From Dinochytrium kinnereticum (taxonomy: Eukaryota > Chytridiomycota > Chytridiomycetes > Chytridiales > Chytridiaceae): DNA of 38,986 bases. This document shows, one piece after another, positions 9,000 through 19,996 of this stretch. The stretch covers positions 19,642 to 58,627 of the forward strand of contig JADGJT010000115.1 in the NCBI GenBank assembly GCA_027604005.1, read 5' to 3'. The first letter of the stretch is position 1, and every line of letters begins with the position of its first letter. The notes under the pieces are model-generated. The model was not told the DNA's origin and did no database searches. It saw only the letters and a list, made by a program, of their open reading frames with translations. The translations under genes were made by a program, and so were the position numbers.

Positions 9000-10776
9000 A
9001 TGCTCTCAGTCTCAACTTCACAAGAAAAAAGTAAGGAAATCATAGAACCATGTCAAATGCGATCCTTTTGCCATTATCCATTCCTCCTCTCAGCCTATTG
9101 AGTTATTCGTTATTATGCATCGATTTCTTTTTCGTAGTTATACGTTATTATGCATCGATTTCTTTTTCGTTTATCTTACCCGACATTGGAGATCTGAGGT
9201 TCCGAGAGGCAGCAAGCCTCCCTTTTCTCGAGGTATTTTGAGGGCTGACAACTCGGAGGACGAAGACTTGGATCGAGCCTTGGCATTGAGTTGTCAGAAT
9301 GACGACGATATTGATCGAGCTATAAATTTGAGTCGTCAAGATTTAGTCAAAGAACAGAAAAGAATCTTAAACGCCATCAGCAAGAAAAACGAAAGGTTCA
9401 ACTATCTCTTATCTATTACTAAAAGATCGGGTAGACCGACCGACGATGACAAAATCTATGCAGGCTTCGGGCGTGAGGAGAAAAAAGGCGATGACAGTGT
9501 CTTCGGGGAACAAAACAGAATCTACAACTCTATCACAAAGAAAACTGACAGGTCCGATACTCAGTTCCTTCCTACATCCTAAAACTTTGCAGACGAGATT
9601 ATAATCACCACGACTCAGAGGATGATAATGATTCAAGGCGCCGTGAGAAAGAGATTGCCGAGAAGACTTTTAACGAGCTTGTCGCCGCGAGATACGAACT
9701 TCCGTCAGATGGCTTGGGTAAATCCTGGGACCGCTGGCTCAAGGGCCCGTCTACATTTTCTCCAAAGAAGCAAACCGGGCTTTCCCTGCATTCTGGTTAC
9801 ATTGATTTTCCGGATGAAGTTGAGGACGATGATTATTTGGAACGACGGAGACCCGTGTCTGGCCGAATGGAATCAAAGGGACGTGTAGAACGGAGTGATT
9901 CTGACGCTACCAAATCTGTAGGCGGAGAAAAGAAATCAAAAGGCTCTGGTACCATCAGGTCTCTCCTGGATGATATAGATGTATGGCGGTCAGAGGCGAG
10001 AGATGATTTCGAAGAAAGGAGAGGGTCTGCATCAAAGCCATTACTTGATAAAATCAGCTTCGATGGCCCATCAAAACGAGAGATTGATCCAATTGAAAGC
10101 GGCATATCCTCTCCTGAGTGCTTTATAAATGAGAAACCACCAGGGATTAAGAAAAAACCGGCACATGGTAATTTATTTATTTTTTCTAACAGGATTTTCT
10201 GATAATAATATTCTATAAAGCGCCTCAGCCTATTTTGATTGAAATTGGGGATGATGACTTGAGAACCCCAAACGCATCCAAGAAACCTTTCTCTAAACTA
10301 AAGGCCCCAAACACAATCCAAGGTTTGCTTCTTTTTTTCTCTCCTTTTTGCTTTGCTTTTAGTTGAACTGACCTGCTTTTTAAGGTGCTGAATTTGAGAT
10401 TGAAGAATGCAACTTCTGCGGGAGCTTTTTTCGCAAGAATTTGATGCCTGTCCACATTAGAAAAGAACACTCGACTAACACGCAACCTCGACGGTCACAG
10501 CCGACGTTATCCACCGAAGCAACAAGTCAATATACATCAAAAAAACGTTCGCAGAGCACAAGTGATGGATCCGACTCTGAGAATTTATCGCCTTTAGAAG
10601 ATTTCGTAAATATTCGTGAGCTTCAGGAGAAAGGGAATTTAGGAAGGTTTGCTGGATACTTGAGGCAGCTGGAGATTCGCGAGGGGAGTGAAGGTTCTTC
10701 TGGTCGCAAAAAAGAGCGGCGAAGCGGATGGGGTGGTCGTAAGAAGCGTTTCTCGAAAAAGAAACGAACAAGATGA
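9000..10776 (+). CDS. Protein with two ubiquitin-interacting motifs and a C-terminal C2H2-like zinc finger
   Basis: I do not recognise the full-length family. Exons are 9000-9030 (tentative), 9233-9551 (5' edge tentative), 9593-10167, 10221-10322 and 10385-10776, giving about 472 aa. Two adjacent motifs near the N-terminus, EDEDLDRALALSCQ and DDDIDRAINLSRQD, fit the UIM pattern (acidic stretch, Leu/Ile, Ala, Ser), implying ubiquitin binding. The middle is hydrophilic, with the island GLGKSWDRWLKGPSTF. Near residue 351 is CNFCGSFFRKNLMPVHIRKEH, a C-x2-C-x11-H-x4-H zinc finger. The end is strongly basic (KKERRSGWGGRKKRFSKKK), a likely nuclear or nucleic-acid-binding tail. The frame has no Met between 9115 and the UIMs, hence the proposed ATG exon ending in an A|GTAAGG donor at 9030/9031. 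The alternative start is ATG 9115. A role in ubiquitin-directed DNA or RNA transactions is only a guess. Confidence 0.6.
9101..9170. repeat. Tandem duplication, two 35-bp units
   Basis: Positions 9101-9135 and 9136-9170 are identical except for one base (34/35). Each unit contains TTATTATGCATCGATTTC. It falls within the proposed first intron of the UIM/zinc-finger gene, or around its start codon if translation begins at 9115. Confidence 0.95.
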
Positions 10777-11027
10777 TAAAGTTTTTCTTGTTTCTTTTTT
10801 AGTTTGAGTGATTATTTTGTTTTTTTGTCCATATTTGTTTTATTATTCGTATTCAGTCTTGCAATAAACAGTATTTAATAAGCGAGTTCAATCAGCGTGG
10901 TTTTAGTTTTAAAGGAACCTTCTGGAGTAAGTAATTATTTGAAGCCAGAGTTCAATGCAATAAACAAATAAAAGCGAAACTGAGAAATGTACTTATTAAA
11001 GCCAACGAGCTAAAACTGTAAGTGAAT

Positions 11028-12408
11028 TTATTTTGTTTTTCGACTTTTCAAAAAGACGGCGCTGTTCTCGTCAAGTACGGTAGGATGCCCCTCTAACAAT
11101 AATTTCTCAATCTTTCCCTGAAACTCTCCAAACACCCTACTAAAATCCATTACAGTCAAAGGCGTGGCGGACTGGGTCCAAAGCTTTTCGAACGAATCAA
11201 ACACAAAGCCTTTAAGAAAGCAATTAGAGAACGAATGAAAAACGGAAAACCAACAGTAGAATTCAGAGTAGACTTCCTTAGTTGAGCCATAGGAGTAAAA
11301 GAAGCTTTGAAGCTGACGTGTCCTAACAAGGGAAATAACGAAACCGGTGATATTGATTCCTACAATTGCCATAGAGAACCTGGATACAAATCAGAAGTTC
11401 TCTAACTTAATTGAAATACCATGCAGTATCATGCCGTGAGCTCCGTAGGACGCGATGAAATGATTCGGGGTGATTTTTAGCATAGTAATGAAGATCTTCC
11501 AAACCGAGCAATCCTTTTCCGTGATATTAAGAATTCGTCAGATCTAAGGCTACGTAATCTATAAAAGCCCTTACCCATTCCTCGGAAATCCGTAGCCGGA
11601 TCACTTCCTTGAAACCCTATTAAAGTCCACTGCTTAGATATACGATTCTCAAGCTTTACGCCTGGCATGGCCATTTCCCACAGTTCCAAAAGCTTGCGTT
11701 CATGTGATTTGTTTGTCGAATCGTATTTTGTGGCGGCGCGTGCGTTGAGGTCGTGCATTAACTTGTAAGAATTCGCGATTACTCCAACACATCGACGGAG
11801 GATGACTGCTTGAGGTCTTTATAATTGGTCAGTATTAATCTGAAGAAGAGAGTGGTTACGAATATTCGCTCCCCCTTGCCAAGAATCGTTTCTTTTCCAA
11901 GATCGCAGTAACGGTTTTATCGAGAGGGCAATCCTTGGACTCCAGGAGTCTCCTTTCCAGCTTCGAACAACAAAAACGATTGATTAAACGATAAACAACA
12001 AAAATGCCCACCATGAGTTTGCTTGAATACATAAGAGATCTGTCTGTAAAATATCGTTGGTCATCACGTGGTCGAATAGCATGCAACAAAATATGAGCAA
12101 CCAACCAATTCGGTAAACTAGGTAAGGGGAGAAGAATGAAGAAGCCGAGTCGGTGCTGTCAACTAATGCCTTCTTTTCAGATGTGGTGGTTGTTCCGTCC
12201 GTAATTTGGTTTTTGGCTGACTGTTTTGATGCCGAGTCACATATTCGATACAGCTCGGAAGTTCTGGTTGCGAAACTATAAACCCATTTCCATAGCTTAT
12301 ATAGTATCAATAGAAAGCCCTTTGATAATGTAAAGATAAAAGGTGAGCGAAGTAGTCACTGGCTCGAGGCCAAACCGAGCGGTAAACTTGGGTCAATAGA
12401 GGCTGCAT
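11028..12408 (-). CDS. ELMO-domain protein (ELMOD1/2-like)
   Basis: ELMOD proteins are GAPs for ARL2/ARF-family GTPases. The secure exons are 11960-11860, 11816-11575, 11513-11420 and 11379-11028. The ELMO core reads ELWEMAMPGVKLENRISKQW, IGFQGSDPATDFRGMG, LLGLEDLHYYAKNHPESFHR, SMAIVGINITGF and PLTVMDFSRVFGEF. The DFRGMG and AIVGINIT blocks are diagnostic. The Arg in GFQG...DFRGMG is where the family places the GAP arginine. Two 5' exons are tentative: 12408-12388 (MQPLLTQ) and 12319-12068, which encodes LYKLWKWVYSFATRTSELYR, matching the ELMOD N-terminal helix, but then runs on into a hydrophobic stretch not expected in the family. Its 3' edge is therefore uncertain. The modelled protein is 353 aa, against about 290-335 in animals. 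The start lies only 31 bp from the divergent TRS31 start. Confidence 0.82.
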
Positions 12409-12439
12409 CTTTGAGACTCAAATTTTGGACAATTCGGAG

Positions 12440-13320
12440 ATGGTTCGGAAGAGCGGGATATTAGACCGTAATATCAGTAAGGCCAGGGCTTCAGAGGTAG
12501 CTCATCACACGGCGTAGGCATGGATTGATGCTTCTGTTGCTACTGTCGCATAGGTTGCTCTCGGCTCGTTTGCATTTCTGTTTTCGGAGATGGTTCAATA
12601 CTCTCAAAAGCGTGTGGGTGGCATCACCGACCTGGAGAAAAAGTAGGCGAGCTATCCTGTCTTTTGTATTTTGGGTGTGCTTTTTAAGGACTGCTTTTAA
12701 TTCATTAAAGACTGAGCGATTATGGCTACCGCGTTGGTGTGCGTGTTCTTGAGCTGAGCATGTGGCGAGACAAGAATGCTAAGAGAGAAACGAGGGTGCT
12801 GGGCATCCTTTACTTCATCAACACAACAATCTGGAAGATCCTCTTTGGGAAAGCGGCAGATTCACTTCAGAAAAGCACGGACAGCGAGGACGAATGTAAA
12901 GGCTGCCTGCGTGAATTTCAGTTGCTGAGATGAACTAGACATGATTATTGACAACGATCCAATGGTCAATCGATTTATTTCGATACCAAGGGAGCTATCG
13001 GCCCTCAATACTGGCGCATTTATTGCTGGAATTATCGAAGCTATTTTAGACGGAAATCACTTCGTATGGTTTAGAAGCTGAGACATTTTTCAATTAATTA
13101 GCGCTTTATTCCTCAGCCTTCAAGAGTATCTGCGCACTCGACTGCGACTGACGAGCATCCCCTGAAGATGACCATCCTCATTAAATTCGATAGATCAGGT
13201 ACGCCTTCCTTCATCATCCAACCCCAAATTTGTTCCCGAAGTCTAAAAGAAACTCGTCCACCTTCTGCTCCGCACGGGAAAACAGTAATGCAACGGGAAA
13301 AACTGATGGATGGCAAGTGA
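12440..13320 (+). CDS. TRS31: TRAPP complex subunit Trs31/TRAPPC5
   Basis: This is a core subunit of the TRAPP tethering complexes, the GEF for Ypt1/Rab1 in ER-Golgi and endosomal traffic. Exons are 12440-12496, 12554-12642, 12711-12895, 12939-13063, 13117-13198 and 13286-13320, giving 190 aa; human TRAPPC5 is 188. Conserved blocks are SFAFLFSEMVQYSQKRV, DLEKKLSDYGYRVGVRVLEL, KRETRVLGILYFINTTIWK, LFGKAADSLQKS, MIIDNDPMVNRFISIPRE and FIAGIIEAILDG. The final intron (87 nt) is stop-free and in frame. It is removed here because joining DRS to VMQREKLMDGK reproduces the family C-terminus. The start context lies in a 31-bp gap shared with the divergent ELMO-domain gene. Its stop faces the mS33-like gene 90 bp away. 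Confidence 0.93.
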
Positions 13321-13410
13321 GAAGGCCAAACAGGAGCCTTTCCCACGGTCTTGGTATCATGGCGAACATGCAGCTTTCGTGTCCGCGCACATTCCTTGCG
13401 GCAATGCAGT

Positions 13411-13809
13411 TTACTTCTTCTTCCGCCCTGCCTTCCCTTCCCCTTCAACCTTTTTCCGCCGACCGGACACCACTGAAAATGGGCAGCCTCAATGAGATTC
13501 ATGATCCTTTTGATAATAGCAAATATGTTTGCCCCTACCTCCCACCCGAACGATCTTTCCTCGCTTTGCAAATTCCTCCTCCCTGGTCAGACGAGCCAGA
13601 GTCCACTGGTCCTTGAGCTCAAGCGACTTGAGCGCCGAGTCCTGCTCCGAGAGCTTCGCCACATCAATATCCGGATAGTAGTAGTCCCGCATCTGCGAAG
13701 CAACAGACTTGAACTTTGGAGGCAGTGGCTGGACAGCAGCGGGTGCCGCCTGCTGCATCAGCGTCGTCCTGAGGCTCTGGAGCGTCTTGAGTCGCTGCGT
13801 CAGACTCAT
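13411..13809 (-). CDS. MRPS33: Probable mitochondrial ribosomal protein mS33
   Basis: This is a small basic protein of 110 aa in two exons (13809-13539 and 13472-13411). The resemblance to mS33 rests on length, on DYYYPDIDVAKLSEQDSALK aligning with the YPNHHTYAEL-type segment of the family, on a following REEEFAKRGK, and on a Lys/Gly-rich tail (GRRKKVEGEGKAGRKKK) like the KKGEGKRAAKRK tail of the animal protein. mS33 is a component of the mitochondrial small subunit. The start at 13809 (MSLTQRLKTL) is the first ATG in frame. The N-terminal half is less family-like, so the assignment is moderate. It diverges from the COX7a-like gene, with 96 bp between start codons. Confidence 0.6.
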
Positions 13810-13905
13810 CGTGAACTCGTGCAACGGATGGACGAGAAAATGAGAAAAAGCTCTGATTCAAAATTTTGCCCTTCTTGAGTCATTCAACCCCAACCACAGT
13901 CGCAA

Positions 13906-14297
13906 ATGTCCTTCGTTCGCTCCATCCTTAAGGTCGGCGAGGTGAGTTGCTGCTGAGCTGGACAGATGTCAACGGTTTTACTAACGGCCGTATCCTCCGT
14001 CAACAGTCCGGCATCCGTGCTTCTGAGATCCAGGCGCGGAGGTTCTGGCAGGTGAGAGCAGCCTTGCGATGCTTTCGATCATTTGATTCTGACACCCCTT
14101 GCAGCAAGAGTCCGTTGTTCCCGTCTACGCCCGCAAGAGGCTTGACGGTGTCTGGTTCGGCATTACCCTCACTTTCCTCGGCGTCTCCATGGTCAACTCA
14201 GGCTTCCAGGTTGCCAACATGATCAAGGGGGTGAGAGCTACATTTATCTTTAATAATGTCCTGACTCTGCCTCGTTTCCCTTTCAATGTAGAAATAA
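13906..14297 (+). CDS. Cytochrome c oxidase subunit VIIa-like
   Basis: This is a single-pass subunit of respiratory complex IV. Exons are 13906-13941, 14007-14051, 14105-14230 and 14292-14297, giving 70 aa. The matrix-side part has QARRFWQQESVVPVYARK. It is followed by one membrane helix, WFGITLTFLGVSMVNSGFQV, and a short NMIKGK end, the layout of fungal COX7/VIIa. The last exon has only one sense codon plus the stop (AAA TAA). The gene converges on GPATCH4 with 64 bp between stops. Confidence 0.72.
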
Positions 14298-14361
14298 GCT
14301 TTCATTATCACTGCTTGTTTACACCTTTGGATTTGGGGGTTTATTTCTATTTTAAATACTA

Positions 14362-15453
14362 TCATTGCTCCTCATGCTCTTGCTTTTGTTTCTGCTTCTT
14401 CTTCTTGGTGCTTTTCTCCGGCTCCGATGTCGGTGGCGTGAGAGACTCTATTGGTTCGGCTCGGTCAGCTTTCGCCTTCTTGCTCTTCTTCTTGACCTTA
14501 AATTCTCCAACGGGCTCCCTGTCTATAGCGACCCCTTGAGGCTGATCCTCCGCCTTCCTCCTCTTCTTCTTCTTCTCTTTCTTCTGGGGTTTGCCGTCCT
14601 CGTCCGCATCAAGCTTCTCTTCCACGGGATCCTCCAGTCCATTGATCTCCTCGTAGTCTACGTCATAAGCCTTCCGCTTTTTTGACTTCTTTGGTTCCTT
14701 ATTGACATCTTGAATCTTCCGCTTCTTTTTTGGTTGTTCATCGTCAGAAGTGTCCTTTAGAGCTTTCTGGGGTTCTTGCTCCTCGTCCTCGTCCAGCGCT
14801 TGACTTATGAGTGTCTTGTCCCCTGTTCGGCTCAGCTTCCCATTCTGCTTTACTCGAGCCCCTTTTCTTATCGTCCGTCCTCCACATGCGGCAAAAAGCT
14901 CTGCATCTGTTAATGTCTGAGAGAAATCCTTCCTTTCTACTGTCTCCGTACTGATTTTTATCAGCAAGACGAAAACATAGCCAACCAAACCTTTTTACAA
15001 AAGTGCCATACAGCTGGGTTTGCTTTTGTATCTCTTGACGATCCAGCTTAACTTTGATCTCACCAACATCGTCCTTGGCAATTACGATCGAAGAGGATGT
15101 CTTATTGAAGAGATGGTCCCTAAAAAAGGTGTAACTATTTGCATCGTCATGACTTTTTACGAACCACCACGAAAAAGTGAATTCATCAGCCCCGGCACCC
15201 AGACCCTTCAAATCAACTTTCATTCCAACTGAAAGAGCTCTCTTCATACCATCTGTCAAGGCTTAAAACTCCATGGATCAACTGCATGATCACCTTTCTT
15301 CTTCCCTAAGCCGTCACCGTCTTTCCATCCAAGTTTCTTAAGATGCCTTAGCCCGATGGAACTGAATTCAGATTTGGCTTCCTCCTTTTCCGATGCCATT
15401 CCAAGGCCCGGACGTCTACCGAGACCTGGTCGTCCAGTGTCATAGTCGTCCAT
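14362..15453 (-). CDS. GPATCH4: GPATCH4-type G-patch nucleolar protein
   Basis: G-patch domains activate DEAH helicases; GPATCH4 partners DHX15 in rRNA and snRNA modification steps in the nucleolus and Cajal bodies. Exons are 15453-15294, 15252-15165, 15119-14986 and 14939-14362, giving 319 aa. The G-patch lies at about residues 29-60 (IGLRHLKKLGWKDGDGLGKK, continuing DGMKRALSVGMKVD). It is followed by the family-specific WWDHLFNKTSSSIVI and LTDAELFAACGGRTIRKGAR, which match GPATCH4 rather than PINX1. The C-terminal 170 residues are Lys/Glu-rich low complexity (KKKRKIQ, KKEKKKKRRK, KSTKKKKQKQK), typical of nucleolar proteins. A 14-base poly(A) run in the transcript sense lies directly upstream of the start. 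An internal Met (MASEKEEAK, 15399) is an alternative start. Confidence 0.87.
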
Positions 15454-15828
15454 GTCCCTTTTTTTTTTTTTTAAGACAACCTTCGACAATTCACACAGGC
15501 AACACCATCCTTTTGAGATGAATATCAGTGTGGGAAGTTCAAACGTCCTTTCTTCTGTAGTCGCACTGATCTATCATCCTCCATTTAGTCAGGATATTAT
15601 TTGATATGAGTCGGCTATTAAACTCCACTTTCGTATAATATTCTTGATTCTTTACGACATAATTTTCTCTTCTTCAGACTTGTTGAAGTAATAAAATATG
15701 ACCGTCCTTAATTTTAACCATTACCCAACCAATTAAAGGCGAGTAAATAGCTCTAAAACATATCAAAAGAAATGCCTGATTTAATGAACAAAAAAGAAAA
15801 AACAACAACAAATATATTCAAAACTAAA
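15454..15828. other. Intergenic region, GPATCH4 promoter / RPN11 3' flank
   Basis: No gene is supported in these 375 bp. The sequence is AT-rich with a T run at 15459-15472 next to the GPATCH4 start. Confidence 0.6.
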
Positions 15829-17195
<1,367 letters not shown>

Positions 17196-17237
17196 TTCTT
17201 TTCAAAAAACGACACAAATTTTTTGGGCTATGGGAGG

Positions 17238-17734
17238 ATGAGCTCCGCCTTCAGCATCTTCCCATCGTCACGGCCGTACTCGGGATTCACGACAGTTCTC
17301 CATCGATTCACGTCGCAGGAGACGCTGTTAAAGCGACAGCAGCAGCATGATCAGATGAATGCAGGTGCGACTGGGGCAATGCCTGAGGATGAGCTGGAGG
17401 CCTCTGCAGTGTCCCAAAGAGGGGAGTCTGGTCTCTCTCAGGTAGGGGTTCGTTTTCGCTTACTTCAGCTTTTGACTGAAAATGTTACATGGGATTTAGG
17501 ACATGCGCAGCGAGCTTCAGAGAATGGAGGAGTCGTTGGATTTTGCGTCCTTAAGTCCTGAGCAAAACGTAAGCAGAATGTTATTAACAGAGTATTTCAT
17601 TCTTTATAACCCGAAATCAGCAGGCATTCAAAGCCACTAGCCGTCCGCAGTCAGTTGCGTACTTCAAGGAGACTTCTGAGGCGGCTTTTATATGCCAAGT
17701 ACTCAAAGGTTTTGAGGAGGCTCGTCGTCACTAG
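17238..17734 (+). CDS. Orphan small protein, 128 aa
   Basis: I do not recognise this protein. It has three exons (17238-17441, 17500-17568, 17621-17734) with good splice sites. The N-terminus (MSSAFSIFPSSRPYSGF, then VLHRF) has Ser/Arg and hydrophobic residues with no acidic residue in the first 25, so a mitochondrial presequence is possible. The middle is hydrophilic (QQQHDQMNAGATGAMPEDEL). The C-terminal half could form helices: DMRSELQRMEESLDFASLSP, then SVAYFKETSEAAFICQVLKG. The last acceptor is a CAGCAG tandem (17618-17623), so two forms differing by one Gln are possible. It is a real gene rather than a chance frame because three exons join in one frame, and because it forms a tight divergent pair with RPN11. 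Confidence 0.6.
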
Positions 17735-18123
17735 CAGTTTTCATTCCGCATTCACATCCCACTCTCAATATATATATCTATGTATGTGCTTAATCATCGT
17801 ATTAACGGGTCGATTCTTGGTTTTTTCAACCGCTGAATACATTTGAACAATAGCATCCGTTTTAATTAAAATCTAGAACGAATAACGTCTCTGTATTTGA
17901 CATTTTCAAATTGTCGATTTTATGGTGGTTTGATACCTATCTCGCGAAGTCAATTGAATAATTACATATGCAAAGTACCCGCTGGACTGCGCGAAAATAT
18001 ATCATTTTATCCTCCATCCAGGTGCCAATAATTCTGGAAAGGAAGATGTTGCCACAGTTATAAATATGATTACAATAATAAATACTTCGAAAAGGAGACG
18101 GACTTTATTAAGAGGAAAAGCGC
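17735..18123. other. Convergent intergenic region, orphan gene / RPL3
   Basis: These 389 bp are AT-rich and hold both 3' flanks. No gene, hairpin or repeat stood out. Confidence 0.6.
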
Positions 18124-19820
18124 TTAAGCCAAATCCTTCTTGAGAGTGCCGTAGAAGCTCTTCTTCTCCTCGGCGGTCTGGAACCTTCCGTGTCCGAACT
18201 TGGAGGAGGTGTCGATGAACTTAAGGTTAACCTCCTCGAGAGCAGAACGCTTGGTGTGGGTGAGGAGAGACTTCCTCAAGGTCAAGACACGCTTCTTAAC
18301 ACCAACGGTGCAACCCTTGACCATGATCCAGTCCTCGTTAATGATACCGAAACGGGGGAAGCCACCAAGGGGAGTGATGGTTTTGGAGGTCAAGTCGAAG
18401 TCGGTGGATCCAGATTCCTTGTTGTCCTTGGCACCAACACGGTAGATCTTCTTGTTGAGCTCGGTCCTGTGGTGGTAACCCATCTGACCAGCACGGGGAA
18501 CAGAGTACATGACACGGGAAGGGTGCCAAGCTCCAATACAAGCGACCTTGCGGAGACCCTTGTGAGTCTTCCTGGGAAGCTTCTTAACACCCCAACGAGC
18601 AACGACACCAGTGAAACCGTGACCCTTGGTAACACCGATAACATCAATCATCTCGTTCTGCTCGAAGACAGAGCCAACAGTGACGGACTTCTCGAAGTGC
18701 TCCTTGGCCCAGTTAACCTTGTCAGCGACGCTACCACCGTTGAGCTGGATCTCCATGACGTGGGCCTAAATGTCCAGATCTGGCGTTAACATATGACAGA
18801 AAAGGTGAAGGGGCTTTAACTAAAGTAACAAGGCAGCACCTTCTTCTGGCCGATCTTGACAAGACCAATCTGAGTGTGGACAATGACACGGACGACCTGG
18901 CAGTACTTCTTGATGCGCTCGAGCTGCTGGTCAATGGGCTTACCAGACTCAGTCGAGTACTTCTTGGCGTACTTGGTGAAAGCCTTCTTCTTGGAACGGT
19001 ACCAGTTCTTGTAGAAACGCCTCTTCACCTCGTCGGACAAGTGCTCAGCCCAGACGGTGGTGAGGGAGCGGAGACCGCGGGGAGTCTCAACGTAGCCGAC
19101 AACACCGACAATGACAAGAGGGGGGGTCTCGATGACGGTGACGGCCTCGACAACCTCCTTCTTGTGCATCTCTGAAAAACCATCAGAAACCAATCCCAAT
19201 TATGATTTTCTTACTGGATCCAGGACGCTCAAGGTCACGGACGATGTGGGTCATGCCGGCCTTGTAACCGACAAAGGCGGTAAGGTGGACGGGCTTCTTG
19301 GCGTCATCCTTGGGGTAGGACTTCACGCGGCCACGCTGGGTGCGGGAACGCTTACGGGGGAGGAACCCGAGGGAACCGTGACGGGGGTGCTCAAACTGTT
19401 GAAAGTGGTAAGCATGCTTAGCATCAGGATATTCAATGTGGTAAAATAATGACTCTTCATTTACCTTCCTGTAAAGTAGTGGCCGACAGTTGGTTTGGGG
19501 GAAGAAAATGGAACGATCAGATGCTATTCAACAATCATCATTACACTTGCAAATACGAACCTGTGAGACTAAAGAGAAAGGTTAGAGTCGATAATAGGCA
19601 AAGAAGAGAGATGCAAAGGTCCTTCCGGAATGCGTGAAGTCCACCGATCCAAACCAGCACAGCAAAGAATACTCCTCCGGAGCCCAGCACTATCACGATG
19701 TCCTGCGACTGCGTGCTGGCGATGTGTACATGGTCACTGAATGGATGGGTGGTGGGTGGTTTGGATGGATGGATGGGATGGATGGATGGGATGGATGAGG
19801 CCCTCGCTGATACTGACCAT
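18124..19820 (-). CDS. RPL3: 60S ribosomal protein L3 (uL3)
   Basis: uL3 sits near the peptidyl-transferase centre. Exons are 19820-19818 (ATG only), 19568-19561 (8 nt), 19468-19465 (4 nt), 19395-19215, 19171-18840 and 18765-18124, giving 389 aa; yeast RPL3 is 387. The split start assembles as ATG/TCTCACAG/GAAG/TTTGAG, i.e. [20 protein letters not shown], exactly the conserved N-terminus. Later blocks are [53 protein letters not shown] and [25 protein letters not shown]; the histidine modified by METTL18/Hpm1 lies in the GAWHPSR region. The ATG at 19820 is the only ATG followed by GT in a suitable place upstream. Intron 1 would then be 249 nt and contains a GGAT repeat. Confidence 0.95.
19465..19468 (-). 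other. 4-nt microexon of RPL3
   Basis: The exon GAAG lies between a TACTTTACAG acceptor and a GTAAAT donor and completes R-K. With the 8-nt exon it totals 12 nt, so skipping both keeps the frame and skipping one does not. Confidence 0.87.
19561..19568 (-). other. 8-nt microexon of RPL3
   Basis: The exon TCTCACAG encodes S-H plus two bases of R, flanked by a CTCTTTAG acceptor and a GTTCGT donor. It is required for the conserved MSHRK start. Confidence 0.9.
19741..19798. repeat. GGAT-rich microsatellite in RPL3 intron 1
   Basis: Imperfect GGAT/GGGT/GGGAT units, related to the arrays at 2251-2602. It lies inside the proposed 249-nt first intron of RPL3. Confidence 0.85.
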
Positions 19821-19996
19821 GCCGTTTCGAGTAAAGAAAAGGCTGATCAAATTTGTTACACCATCCCAATATATTGCCAGAGCTGTACCACATCGAATAA
19901 ATAAATTCGGTGACAATTCTGGTGAAAGAGGACAACAGCAAGCTTGAACTCAGATGCATTTTATTACGCGGTGATGGCAAATAATAATAATAAAGG

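Noticed and set aside
18190..18789. 199-codon plus-strand open frame
   Set aside because: It is the antisense of RPL3 exon 6; biased codon use of a highly expressed gene often leaves the opposite strand open. No introns and no family resemblance.
19569..19732. Hydrophobic minus-strand frame ([16 protein letters not shown]...) upstream of RPL3
   Set aside because: It looks like two membrane helices but has no usable start, and it overlaps the proposed first intron and exon 2 of RPL3. Pyrimidine-rich intron sequence gives Leu/Phe/Ser by chance.
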